Position numbers and translations under genes: made by a program. Below, piece by piece: positions 55,589 to 64,000 of a stretch of DNA of 64,000 nt (position 1 is the stretch's first letter; each line of letters starts with the position of its first letter). The notes beneath the pieces were generated by a model. The model saw nothing but the letters and a program-made list of their open reading frames with translations. It was not told the origin of the DNA and did not search any database. Source of the stretch: Peloplasma aerotolerans (lineage in GTDB: Bacteria > Bacillota_I > Bacilli_A > Acholeplasmatales > Acholeplasmataceae); contig NZ_JASCXW010000004.1 in NCBI RefSeq assembly GCF_030012175.1, forward strand, positions 48,744-112,743, read 5' to 3'.

Positions 55589-56527
55589 ATGACCCAAGTA
55601 GAAGCGACAAAAAACATGTCCTTTAAACAAAAATGGAATATGAATAAGTTTCTGATTAAGAAGAATAAAGTCTTCTATTATATGCTTGCTCCATATTTTA
55701 TTTTGTTTTTTGTCTTCACTGTTTTCCCTGTCTTAATGTCTATGGGATTATCCCTTTCATATTTCAATATGCTCGAACCACCAAGATTTATAGGTTTTAA
55801 TAATTATTTAAGACTATTTCTTGATGATGATGTTTTTATGACTGCAATTAAAAACACGTTTGTTCTTGCAATTATAACTGGACCTGTCAGTTATTTATTG
55901 GCATTTGTTTTTGCTTGGTTAATTAATGAGTTACCTAGAAGACTAAGAACATTTATGACTTTAATATTTTATGCTCCTTCATTATCTGGTGCTGCATTTA
56001 CAATATGGCTGTTAATTTTCTCGGGTGATATCTATGGATTTGCTAATGCATATCTAATCAGATTCAATATTATAAGAGAACCCATTTTATGGTTGCAAAA
56101 TCCAGAGTATGCATTGCCTATCTTAATTATTGTTCAGTTATGGATGAGTTTAGGTGTTGGATTTTTGGCATTTATTGCTGGTTTGCAAAACTGCGATCGT
56201 ACACTTTATGAAGCGGGAGCAATTGATGGTATCAACAATAGATGGCAAGAACTTTGGTTTATCACACTCCCTCAGATGGTTCCACAATTAATGTTTGGTG
56301 CAGTAATGCAAATAACAGGTTCATTTGGGATTGGGCTACTATCAAAAAACTTACTTGGTTTCCCAAGTACAGACTACTCAGGACACACTATTATCAACCA
56401 TCTTGATGATTTCGGTATGATTAGATATGAATTAGGATATGCATCTGCAATTGCAACTGTCCTCTTCTTATTTATGATTTTTGCTAACAAATTTATCCAG
56501 AAAATCTTGAGAAAGGTGGGAACTTAA
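55589..56527 (+). CDS. Carbohydrate ABC transporter permease, MalF/UgpA-like (pair 1)
   Basis: A 312-residue inner-membrane permease with six helices. The cytoplasmic EAA loop that docks the ATPase is YEAGAIDGINNRWQELWFIT followed by LPQM, near residues 208-232. The first helix after a charged N-terminus (YYMLAPYFILFFVFTVFPVL) is typical of this family. It lies 19 bases after the anchored binding protein and one base before its MalG-like partner. No ATPase gene is near, so a shared MsmK-type ATPase elsewhere in the genome is expected. Confidence 0.93.
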   Translation: MTQVEATKNMSFKQKWNMNKFLIKKNKVFYYMLAPYFILFFVFTVFPVLMSMGLSLSYFNMLEPPRFIGFNNYLRLFLDDDVFMTAIKNTFVLAIITGPVSYLLAFVFAWLINELPRRLRTFMTLIFYAPSLSGAAFTIWLLIFSGDIYGFANAYLIRFNIIREPILWLQNPEYALPILIIVQLWMSLGVGFLAFIAGLQNCDRTLYEAGAIDGINNRWQELWFITLPQMVPQLMFGAVMQITGSFGIGLLSKNLLGFPSTDYSGHTIINHLDDFGMIRYELGYASAIATVLFLFMIFANKFIQKILRKVGT

Positions 56528-56528
56528 G

Positions 56529-57422
56529 ATGAATTCTACTTTAGTTAAAGATTTTAAAACCTACCTAAGAAGTAGAAAGACGAAAAGACTAAATCGCTCA
56601 AGAGTAATGGATATGCTATTGTTTATTGCACTTGCTGGGTTTGGTTTATTTAGTGCATGGCCACTTATTTATGTAGCAAGCAATGCATTTAAACCCTTGG
56701 ATGAAATCTTTAGATTCCCTCCGCAATTAATCGTTAGAAACCCAACTTTTCAAAATTTCAGTGACCTTTTTAGAATTTTGAATGATTCTTGGGTTCCATT
56801 ATCAAGGTATTTTTTCAACACGCTATTTTATACTGTAGCAGGGACTGCAGGTCATGTTATGCTATCTTCAATGGCTGCGTATCCACTCGCTAAATATGAA
56901 TTCCCTGGGAAAAAATTCTTATTTGCAATTGTCGTGTTATCATTAATGTTTGCTGTGGAAGTTACAGCTGTTCCTAACTATATTACCATCTCAGCAATTG
57001 GCTTAATCAATACGCCATTTGCTCTTATATTGCCTGCCTTTTCCGCTTCATTAGGGTTGTACCTATTAAAGCAATTTATGGAGCAAGTTCCAATGGCACT
57101 CATTGAAAGTGCTCGGATGGATGGAGCAAGTGAAATGACGATTTTATTTAAGGTAGTCATACCTCAAGTTAAACCAGCAATATTAACGCTTATCATATTT
57201 TCATTTCAAGGGCTATGGGCAGCAGTTGGTGGTTCATTTATTTACAGTGAACGTTGGAAAACCATGACGGACGCAATTTCATCAATAGTTGCTGGTGGCG
57301 TTGCTAGAGCTGGTGTTGCAGGTGCAGCTTCTTTACTCATGATTAGTGTCCCTATTATTGTATTTATTATCACACAAAGTAATGTTGTAGAGACCATGTC
57401 AACATCTGGTATAAAGGAGTAG
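56529..57422 (+). CDS. Carbohydrate ABC transporter permease, MalG/UgpE-like (pair 1)
   Basis: A 297-residue six-helix permease, partner of the gene one base upstream. The EAA loop is IESARMDGASEMTILFKVVI followed by PQVKP, near residues 188-212. The N-terminal KPLDEIFRFPPQLI segment after helix 1 is characteristic of the MalG side. The end of the coding sequence carries the AAGGAG site for the next gene, so the NHL-repeat protein is part of the same operon. Confidence 0.93.
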   Translation: MNSTLVKDFKTYLRSRKTKRLNRSRVMDMLLFIALAGFGLFSAWPLIYVASNAFKPLDEIFRFPPQLIVRNPTFQNFSDLFRILNDSWVPLSRYFFNTLFYTVAGTAGHVMLSSMAAYPLAKYEFPGKKFLFAIVVLSLMFAVEVTAVPNYITISAIGLINTPFALILPAFSASLGLYLLKQFMEQVPMALIESARMDGASEMTILFKVVIPQVKPAILTLIIFSFQGLWAAVGGSFIYSERWKTMTDAISSIVAGGVARAGVAGAASLLMISVPIIVFIITQSNVVETMSTSGIKE

Positions 57423-57430
57423 ATGATCTT

Positions 57431-58852
57431 ATGAAAAAATTACTGATTTTATCTCTACTAATGGCATTGATTTTCTCTTGTTTCAGTATTATCACAGTCA
57501 AGGGAATGAGTTATAATTATGACTACTTTGGTAAAGCTGTTCATGCCCCTGCAGCTTATAGCTATAAAACTGAAATTAACTCACATAGTGCTAATATCTC
57601 AAGTTTTGTTAGACTTGCAGATGTTGAAGTTCATAATGATAAAATATATGTTTTAGATGAGGCTATTGGGTTATATGTTTTTGATAGTGATATGAATTTT
57701 TTGTACCATTTTCAAAGTTTTATCAATGAAAATGAAACCACAGATCGTTTAAGACGATCAACGTCAATTGCTGTCACTGATGAATACATTTATGTAGCAG
57801 ATACTGATACTGAACGAATTGCCATTCTTTCTCATTACGATGAAAATGGACAAGATCTTCATAATATCCGTTACGTTAAATCCATATATATGCCAGAAGA
57901 CATTCCATCGATGCAAAATATCGCATTTAAACCACTCAAAATAGATGTTGATCGTTCTGGTAGAATTTTCGTAATCAACCGTGATGTTTATGAAGGATTG
58001 ATGGAATTCGATTTTGATGGGAATTTTAAGCAGTTCTATGGAACTAATGAAGTTGAGATTAATTTGATCGATTATTTTTGGAGACAAGTTATTTCGGATG
58101 AAGCAAGATCTAGACTTCAACTTTATTTACCTGTTGTATTTACAGCATTGGCTATCGATAGTTCAGGATTTGTTTATACGACTACTGAATCAGCAAATGT
58201 AAATCCTATTCAAAAATTCAATTATAAAGGTGAAGATATCTTAATTCAAAATGGAAATATTCCTGTCATTGGTGATGTGAGTTCTGAACCTGATAATAAA
58301 AGCACATTTCGTGCAATTGATATCAATGATTACGGTATATATATTGCGCTAGACCGAACTATGAATCGTATATTCAGTTATAACGACAATGGTGAATTGC
58401 TCTACATTATAGGTAACAGAGGGTCAACAATCGGAACTTTTGAGGTTCCATCAAGTATCAAGTGGTTTGGAGATAACATTTTAATTCTCGATCAATCTCT
58501 AGGCAAAGTGTTTATATTTGAACCCACTGAATATGGAAATAATATCAATCAAGCAGTCTATCATTATTATCATGGTGATTTTGAAACCTCAAAAGATTAT
58601 TGGGAAGAAGTCTTAAAGTTGAATACGAACTATGACTTAGCCTATGTTGGCATTGGAAAAGTCTTTTACCAAAATGAGCAATATCAAGAAGCAGTTGAGT
58701 TTTTTAGATTAGGAAATAATCGAGTTTATTACTCAAGAGCTTATGAAAAATATCGAAACGAATGGTTAAGAAGTAACTTTACATGGCTATTTTTAGGTGC
58801 TGTTGTCCTTATAGGGACTGCAGGATATTCGTTGAGGAGGAAACCTGAATGA
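57431..58852 (+). CDS. Secreted NHL-like beta-propeller and TPR protein with C-terminal membrane anchor
   Basis: A 473-residue protein of unknown function. A signal sequence (1-27) is followed by repeated propeller-like blades (about 40-375), with motifs such as DKIYVLDEAIGLYVFDSD, YIYVADTDTERIAI and GRIFVINRD. A short TPR-like helical part (about 385-445: GDFETSKDYWEEVL, GKVFYQNEQYQEAVEFF) comes next, and the C-terminus is a membrane helix with a basic tail (LFLGAVVLIGTAGYSLRRK). It thus stands on the outer face of the membrane. It overlaps the Yip1-like gene by four bases (ATGA) and lies between two permease pairs. A role as assembly or docking subunit of the transporter is inferred from position only. 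Confidence 0.65.
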   Translation: MKKLLILSLLMALIFSCFSIITVKGMSYNYDYFGKAVHAPAAYSYKTEINSHSANISSFVRLADVEVHNDKIYVLDEAIGLYVFDSDMNFLYHFQSFINENETTDRLRRSTSIAVTDEYIYVADTDTERIAILSHYDENGQDLHNIRYVKSIYMPEDIPSMQNIAFKPLKIDVDRSGRIFVINRDVYEGLMEFDFDGNFKQFYGTNEVEINLIDYFWRQVISDEARSRLQLYLPVVFTALAIDSSGFVYTTTESANVNPIQKFNYKGEDILIQNGNIPVIGDVSSEPDNKSTFRAIDINDYGIYIALDRTMNRIFSYNDNGELLYIIGNRGSTIGTFEVPSSIKWFGDNILILDQSLGKVFIFEPTEYGNNINQAVYHYYHGDFETSKDYWEEVLKLNTNYDLAYVGIGKVFYQNEQYQEAVEFFRLGNNRVYYSRAYEKYRNEWLRSNFTWLFLGAVVLIGTAGYSLRRKPE

Positions 58853-59493
58853 ACCATTTAAAGCGTTTAAAAAACGAATTTTGGACAATCCCTGTCCAAT
58901 TGATATTCAGACCCTTCAAGGGATTTGAGAGTATAAAAGATAAAGAAACAGGTCATGTCGCAGTATCAGGTATTTTCATATTTATGATGGGTATACTTTC
59001 TATTATCGAATATCAGTATACTGGATTCATCATGAATACCTTTGATCCCAGAGAAATGAATGCGATTGTTATTCTTGTTACTTCGATTTTTCCGTTATTG
59101 TTAATCATTTTAGCCAATTGGTCAATGACAACATTAGTAGATGGAAAAGGAAAAATGATTGAAATATTCAAAATGTTAGGTTACGCATTATTTCCTTTAA
59201 TCATCGCAAGAATCGTCGGCGTCATTTTGAGTAATATGGTTGTTGATACAGAAATTATTTTTGTCCAAGTCATTATTGGATTTGGTATGATATGGACCAT
59301 TTTTACAGTTTTGATTGGATTCATTGTGATTCATCAGTTTTCACTATCAAAAACTATCTTAACAGTTGTTTTAACTATAATTTCGATGATGGTCATTATT
59401 TTTATCTTATTACTGTTTTTCAGTTTGTTACAACAAATGACTGGTTTTATATGGTCTTTTATAGAAGAACTTTTGTATCGAATCAATAGGTGA
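58849..59493 (+). CDS. Yip1-family-like membrane protein
   Basis: A 214-residue protein with five membrane helices from about residue 38 on. The N-terminal soluble segment ending in FRPFKGFESIKDKETGHVAV, the early glycine/proline-poor helices, and the fourth-fifth helix pair (GMIWTIFTVLIGFIVIHQF) fit the Yip1 domain family. Its start lies in the ATGA overlap with the NHL-like gene, and the DUF5696-like gene begins five bases after its TGA stop. It belongs to the same transport operon; function unknown. Confidence 0.65.
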   Translation: MNHLKRLKNEFWTIPVQLIFRPFKGFESIKDKETGHVAVSGIFIFMMGILSIIEYQYTGFIMNTFDPREMNAIVILVTSIFPLLLIILANWSMTTLVDGKGKMIEIFKMLGYALFPLIIARIVGVILSNMVVDTEIIFVQVIIGFGMIWTIFTVLIGFIVIHQFSLSKTILTVVLTIISMMVIIFILLLFFSLLQQMTGFIWSFIEELLYRINR

Positions 59494-59497
59494 TTAA

Positions 59498-62101
59498 ATG
59501 AATAAGTTAGAGTTTATGGCAAAACTAAATAGCGCAGTTAAATATACAAAAACTCATTTAAAGATGGTATGCATCGGCATATTGTCTCTCTTTGCATTCA
59601 TTATAGCCTTAAATTTTATTTTTAGTTTTAGATTAAAAGAAAGACAAATCGAAGTTCCAGATGTTAATTACACAATAGGAGAAAAAATAGAAATTGATTA
59701 TGCGGCAATTTCTGCGCAATTATCACCAGAAGTGATTGAAGTTATTCCTGCATCTAGTGATTCTAATGATATGAGTTTATCTATAAATTTGGTGTCCACA
59801 AACATCATCATCGAAAATCATGTTACTGGAACAATATGGGAAACACTTAAAGTCGACGAGTTTTTATCTTTAAACAACCAAACATTGCAAAAGTCGCCTT
59901 TAATATTGACATATATGTATGATGGGTGGAGTACGGGTAAAAGATTAGATGCTTATACGCATAGCATATCTAAGCAAGCTTATGAAATAGAAATGATTGA
60001 TGGTGGTGTGCGCATCATTTATCATATGGCTGTTCATACCCCAAGTTTATCTTGGATGCCACAACGCATCACTTCTGAATTGTATAACACACTCTATACA
60101 GCTACTGATGCTTCTGGAAGAATTGCTTTAGAGAGAATTTATAGTTCTCCATCGGGTACAAACTTTTACCAAATTGTTAGTTCAATTGCCCAACCATTTA
60201 TTGATCGTATCTATGATGTTTGGTATAACGAATATGGTCTAACCATTGAAACACTCTTTGAGTTGAATTCATATTTCAATATTAGAAATACATTTATTGA
60301 GATGCCTAGTTTCAAAGTACCTGTAGAATATATCCTTGATCAAGGAGAACTCGTTGTCAAAGTTGTTTTACCTGAAATAAAAGAAGAAAGTGTATCCTTT
60401 GAAGAAGGAAAAACATTATTTATTCAAGATATAGATGTTCTCCCCTATTTTTTCAGCTCTCTCAATAAAAATGACGCTTATATGTTTGTCCCAGATGGAT
60501 CAGGTGCGATTATTGATTTAAGTTTACCAGATTATAATTATACAAGGTATACAAAACCTGTGTATGATAATCGATCATTAATCAGTTCTGTCTATTCAAC
60601 ATATCAAGATCAAGAAAAAATATTAATGCCAGTCTTTGGATATGCAAATGAAAATAGAGCTATTTTTGCAATTATCGAATCTGGAGCAATGCAGAGTTTA
60701 ATGCAAGTTAGAAGATCTTCAAGTGCCAATAACCTCAATGCAATTCATCCTACAATTATTTATCGCTATAAAGATATTTATAGTCTAAGCGGCATTGATA
60801 TTGATATGTATAGTAATCCGATGAATGATACTTCATACCAAATTAGGTATCAAATGATTGAACATGAAGATGATGATGTACATTATATGGATATGGTTGA
60901 AAAATACCAACAATATTTGTTTGAAGATAAAATCAGACAAGCCGTGGGTCCTGCAATTAAAATCGAAATGCTAGGAGCAATTCTTGATCGAGCATTTTTC
61001 GTAGGTATCCCATATGATCAGATGATTAGTTTAACATCATATCGTGATGTCATAGACATCATGGATTCATTTAAAGATTTAGACATTATTAATTATGTCT
61101 ATCAAGGATGGTCTAAAGGTGGAATTAATGGTCAATATGTTACAAATCTTAAACTAGAACGCGTTTTAGGAAATGATAAATCCTTTAAAGCACTTAATGA
61201 ATATGTAGCCACCCAAGGTATTAACTTATCATATGATATTCCGATTATAGAAGTATATGAACAAGGAAATGGCTTTAGAAATAACCAAAATGGTGTCCGA
61301 CTCATCGGTGATTATGCTCAATCGTTTTACCCCTATCATTTAGCATCTTTATTAATGGATGACAGTAATGATTTAGGTCGATATTATTTATTAAGCCCTA
61401 ACTATTTAACTTCTGCTGTAGATCGTTTTATTAAACAAGATAACTATCATTTAATGCATCTATCATTAAGAGATTTAGGTTCGACTTTTATAACAGATTA
61501 TGGTAGAGCATCAAACTCACCATCAGTAGTTGAAGATCTTATTAATGAAAATCTTGAACATTTGGCATTACATTATGACTTGACCTTAAATCAACCTTTT
61601 GTACACGCTACAACTTACGCTAATCACCTTACAAATTTGCCAAGTTCAAGTTCCAATAACTACATATTTACATATGATATCCCGTTTTATCAATTGGTAT
61701 TTAATGGTTATAAGACATACGACTTGGAAAGTACGAATTTATCAAATCAATCATCGAGTTGGACGATGTTTTTAAAGGCAATTGAAACTGGTAGTGCAAT
61801 GCAATACACCATTAGCAAAACCAATAGCAGTGTAACAAAGACATCACCATATTACAACTATATTTATTCAAGTGATTACCTTGTTTGGAAAGACGAAATT
61901 ATGGATTATGGAAACCAACTTAAAGCGATTTACTCTGTTTTAGATGATGGCATCATCATCAATCATCAGACGATAGAACCAGGTTTTGTTATTTTGACAT
62001 ATCAAAACGGTTACCAATTACTCATCAATTACACCCCTCAAAACAAAACTTATAATTCAACACTTGTAGAAGCATCAAATTATGTGATCATTGGAGGTTA
62101 A
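59498..62101 (+). CDS. Large membrane-anchored extracellular protein, DUF5696-like
   Basis: An 867-residue protein with a single N-terminal membrane helix (about 22-44) and a large outer part. Residues about 60-300 are beta-rich (NHVTGTIWETLKVDEF, YHMAVHTPSL); the segment at about 320-345 reads DAYMFVPDGSGAIIDLS. Residues about 480-800 alternate strands and helices in a way compatible with a TIM barrel (INYVYQGWSKGGING, GINLSYDIPIIEVYE, YYLLSPNYL, FTYDIPFYQLVFNG). The match to DUF5696 is from memory of such proteins beside sugar ABC genes. It could be an outer glycan-binding or glycan-cleaving subunit. It overlaps nothing; the next permease uses a GGAGG inside its last codons, so translation is coupled. 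Confidence 0.6.
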   Translation: MNKLEFMAKLNSAVKYTKTHLKMVCIGILSLFAFIIALNFIFSFRLKERQIEVPDVNYTIGEKIEIDYAAISAQLSPEVIEVIPASSDSNDMSLSINLVSTNIIIENHVTGTIWETLKVDEFLSLNNQTLQKSPLILTYMYDGWSTGKRLDAYTHSISKQAYEIEMIDGGVRIIYHMAVHTPSLSWMPQRITSELYNTLYTATDASGRIALERIYSSPSGTNFYQIVSSIAQPFIDRIYDVWYNEYGLTIETLFELNSYFNIRNTFIEMPSFKVPVEYILDQGELVVKVVLPEIKEESVSFEEGKTLFIQDIDVLPYFFSSLNKNDAYMFVPDGSGAIIDLSLPDYNYTRYTKPVYDNRSLISSVYSTYQDQEKILMPVFGYANENRAIFAIIESGAMQSLMQVRRSSSANNLNAIHPTIIYRYKDIYSLSGIDIDMYSNPMNDTSYQIRYQMIEHEDDDVHYMDMVEKYQQYLFEDKIRQAVGPAIKIEMLGAILDRAFFVGIPYDQMISLTSYRDVIDIMDSFKDLDIINYVYQGWSKGGINGQYVTNLKLERVLGNDKSFKALNEYVATQGINLSYDIPIIEVYEQGNGFRNNQNGVRLIGDYAQSFYPYHLASLLMDDSNDLGRYYLLSPNYLTSAVDRFIKQDNYHLMHLSLRDLGSTFITDYGRASNSPSVVEDLINENLEHLALHYDLTLNQPFVHATTYANHLTNLPSSSSNNYIFTYDIPFYQLVFNGYKTYDLESTNLSNQSSSWTMFLKAIETGSAMQYTISKTNSSVTKTSPYYNYIYSSDYLVWKDEIMDYGNQLKAIYSVLDDGIIINHQTIEPGFVILTYQNGYQLLINYTPQNKTYNSTLVEASNYVIIGG

Positions 62102-62102
62102 G

Positions 62103-63023
62103 GTGAAAAAGAAGAAACTAACACTTCATCAGAAAAAACAACTTTATAATCTTCTATTCATATCACCATGGTTGATTGGTTTTTTAGTCTTGTTTCTTAA
62201 ACCTATCATTGAAACTGTGATTTATTCATTTAATTATATTGTTCCTACTGCGGATGGTATGTCTATGACACCGATTGGATTCGACAACTACACACGCTTA
62301 TTTACAAGTTTTACTTATAATCTTGATGGTACTGTCTATCCATTTTTAAGATTGATGTATGAGTCTATTTCTGGAACTTTGATTGAACTTCCTATTATTA
62401 TTATATTTAGTTTAATGATTGCTATTTTACTGAATCAAAAATTTAAAGGTCGTGGATTGGTTAGAACTATCTTCTTTCTTCCAATTATTTTTGGGTTAAG
62501 CGTTTTAAGTAACTTATCTGTAACAGATGCAATGCGAGTTTTTTTAGAGCAAACCATAGCAACACAACCTATATACAAGTTCTTTGACATTTCGTTTTTA
62601 TTCGAAAGAAGTGGTATTCCTGTTTCATTTATGCAAGTTTTAGAACAAGCAGTTGTTCAAGTGTTTCACATCATCTCGTTTTCAGGGGTACAAATCTTAA
62701 TCTTTTTAGCAGCACTGCAATCCATTAATCCTACTCTCTATGAAGTTGCAGATATTGAAGGTGCATCAAAATATGAAAGTTTTTGGAAAATTACACTACC
62801 GATGATTGTACCCATTATTATCACAACTATCGTTTATACTTTTGTTGATGTTTTATACCGTTCACCAATCACACAAGTCATCCAAGATACAGCCTTTACA
62901 GATTTAACTGCTGGTCCTGGTCTTAGTTCAGCAATCTCAGTTATTTTCTTAATTTTGACAATGGCACTTTTAGCCCTGATCTTATTCTTTGTTAGAAAGG
63001 GGGCTCACCATTATGAACAGTAA
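62103..63023 (+). CDS. Carbohydrate ABC transporter permease, MalF/LplB-like (pair 2)
   Basis: A 306-residue six-helix permease. GTG 62103 is chosen as start, because GGAGG (62093-62097) lies five bases before it; an in-frame TTG at 62091 has no site. The EAA loop is YEVADIEGASKYESFWKITL followed by PMIVP, near residues 217-241. The loop between helices 1 and 2 is longer than in pair 1. Its coding end overlaps the partner gene by 11 bases. This second permease pair has no binding protein immediately before it, only the DUF5696-like protein. Confidence 0.92.
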   Translation: MKKKKLTLHQKKQLYNLLFISPWLIGFLVLFLKPIIETVIYSFNYIVPTADGMSMTPIGFDNYTRLFTSFTYNLDGTVYPFLRLMYESISGTLIELPIIIIFSLMIAILLNQKFKGRGLVRTIFFLPIIFGLSVLSNLSVTDAMRVFLEQTIATQPIYKFFDISFLFERSGIPVSFMQVLEQAVVQVFHIISFSGVQILIFLAALQSINPTLYEVADIEGASKYESFWKITLPMIVPIIITTIVYTFVDVLYRSPITQVIQDTAFTDLTAGPGLSSAISVIFLILTMALLALILFFVRKGAHHYEQ

Positions 63024-64000
63024 GAAACTTAACTATAAAATGAATCCCTATCGTTTTAAAAAACTCATAACGAAAATATTGGTTGTCGTTTTTAGAACAC
63101 TGTTGATTTTAGGTATTTCCTTTATTATCTTATACCCATTGATTGAAAGTATATTACCTGCGATTACGGATTATAATTACCTAGGTCGGCCAAACTCAAT
63201 TTGGATTCCACTTAGATTTGGTTTTTTGTCATTTGAAATTGCAATTCACTTATTGGATTATTGGAGTGCACTCGTAAAGACATTTATATTTTCTACATCC
63301 ATGATGATTGTACAATTATTCGCAAGTGCTATTGTTGGATACGGATTTGCTCATGCTGACTTTAAAGGAAGTAAATTATTATTTATGTTTGTGATCTTAA
63401 CTATTATTGTACCTCCACAAACCATTATGTTACCTCAATATTTTCATTTTCAAAACTTTGATATTTTTGGCATTATTGAGTTTATCAATGGTAGTTCCCT
63501 AAATCTTTTAGGTAAAAGTGGTGTGATTTATTTGATGTCTGCACTTGGCATGGGATTTAGATCAGGATTGTTCATCTTCTTATTTAGACAATATTACAAA
63601 GGTTTACCAAAAGAATTAGAAGAAGCTGCATTAATTGATGGTTGTGGATATTTTAGAACATTTTTTCAAATCATATTACCCAATACTGCTTCAATTATGT
63701 TAACTGTTGGTGTGTTCTCATTTGTTTGGAATTATGGAGATACTTTCTATACTGGATTGTTTGCAGAAAATTCGGGATTACTTGCTCAATTTTTAGGACA
63801 GCGATTTAGTACAACCATTTGGGTTTCAAATGCATTTAATGAGTTGACGCTTCAACCACAAGGTGCACAAGCAAATCCACTATTACTTGGAGCAGCTCAA
63901 GGTGCTGCAAAAGTGTTATTTATTTTACCTTTATTAATATTGTATTTCATTATACAAAGAAAGTTTGTACAAAGCTTCGAAAGATCTGGCATTGTTGGCT
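63013..64000 (+). CDS. Carbohydrate ABC transporter permease, MalG-like (pair 2), cut by window end
   Basis: An open frame from ATG 63013 to the window edge, 329 codons, no stop reached. GGGGGCT lies a few bases upstream inside the previous gene. Translation gives a six-helix permease with the EAA loop EEAALIDGCGYFRTFFQIIL followed by PN, and an end (RKFVQSFERSGIVG) typical of the last residues of the family, so nearly the whole gene is present. An insertion of about 35 residues between helices 5 and 6 (FSTTIWVSNAFNELTLQPQG region) is longer than usual. It overlaps the upstream permease by 11 bases. Confidence 0.92.
   Translation, partial: MNSKKLNYKMNPYRFKKLITKILVVVFRTLLILGISFIILYPLIESILPAITDYNYLGRPNSIWIPLRFGFLSFEIAIHLLDYWSALVKTFIFSTSMMIVQLFASAIVGYGFAHADFKGSKLLFMFVILTIIVPPQTIMLPQYFHFQNFDIFGIIEFINGSSLNLLGKSGVIYLMSALGMGFRSGLFIFLFRQYYKGLPKELEEAALIDGCGYFRTFFQIILPNTASIMLTVGVFSFVWNYGDTFYTGLFAENSGLLAQFLGQRFSTTIWVSNAFNELTLQPQGAQANPLLLGAAQGAAKVLFILPLLILYFIIQRKFVQSFERSGIVG

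Noticed and set aside
5300..59493. Mycoplasma-type genetic code (TGA read as tryptophan)
   Set aside because: Four well-supported genes end in TGA (5312, 12785, 58852, 59493), three of them at ATGA junctions where the next gene starts, and all long genes stay open when TGA is read as stop.

Overview
The window is A+T-rich bacterial DNA with dense, short-spaced operons, strong AGGAG-type ribosome sites and clear sigma-A promoters. TGA is a real stop in at least four genes (ends at 5312, 12785, 58852 and 59493, three of them in ATGA overlaps), so the genetic code is 11 and not the mycoplasma code. Codon style, gene families and gene sizes suggest a low-GC Firmicutes/Mycoplasmatota organism of the Acholeplasma or Izemoplasma kind, probably free-living and fermentative. 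This placement is inference. No rRNA, tRNA, CRISPR array, insertion sequence or prophage was seen.

Left part (1-21.5 kb), housekeeping plus surface polysaccharide and cyclic-di-GMP signalling: the end of glmS, then glmM and glmU (UDP-GlcNAc synthesis) closed by a terminator. Next comes a regulator made of three apparently degenerate domains, translationally coupled to a HEAT-repeat/GT2 membrane glycosyltransferase. GNAT, glnA and pepF follow, then a three-gene exopolysaccharide control operon (Wzz-like, tyrosine kinase, PHP phosphatase). A PAS-GGDEF-HD-GYP protein, a YwaF-like membrane protein, ilvE, a membrane EAL phosphodiesterase and, on the minus strand, an O-antigen-ligase-like polymerase complete this part.

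Right part (21.6-64 kb), a large locus that looks dedicated to high-mannose N-glycans. A secreted lipoprotein GH85 endo-beta-N-acetylglucosaminidase, with a lipoprotein partner, would release the glycan outside. Solute-binding proteins and two permease pairs would import it. Cytoplasmic enzymes (four GH38-type proteins, GH125, GH130 and an unassigned barrel-type putative hydrolase) would strip the mannoses and phosphorolyse the Man-GlcNAc core. NagA, NagB and a PfkB-type kinase would feed the sugars to glycolysis. No transporter ATPase is in the window.

A GntR/UTRA repressor at 32915-33622 sits divergent from nagA-nagB. Copies of a TTGTCTA/TAGACAA-type operator lie at promoters in front of most transcription units of the locus, so they appear to form one local regulon. 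The most novel-looking parts are the unassigned putative hydrolase (21929-24046), a transport module with NHL-propeller, Yip1-like and DUF5696-like membrane proteins (52678-64000), and a membrane-anchored MurF-like ligase placed in a mannosidase operon (42357-43844).
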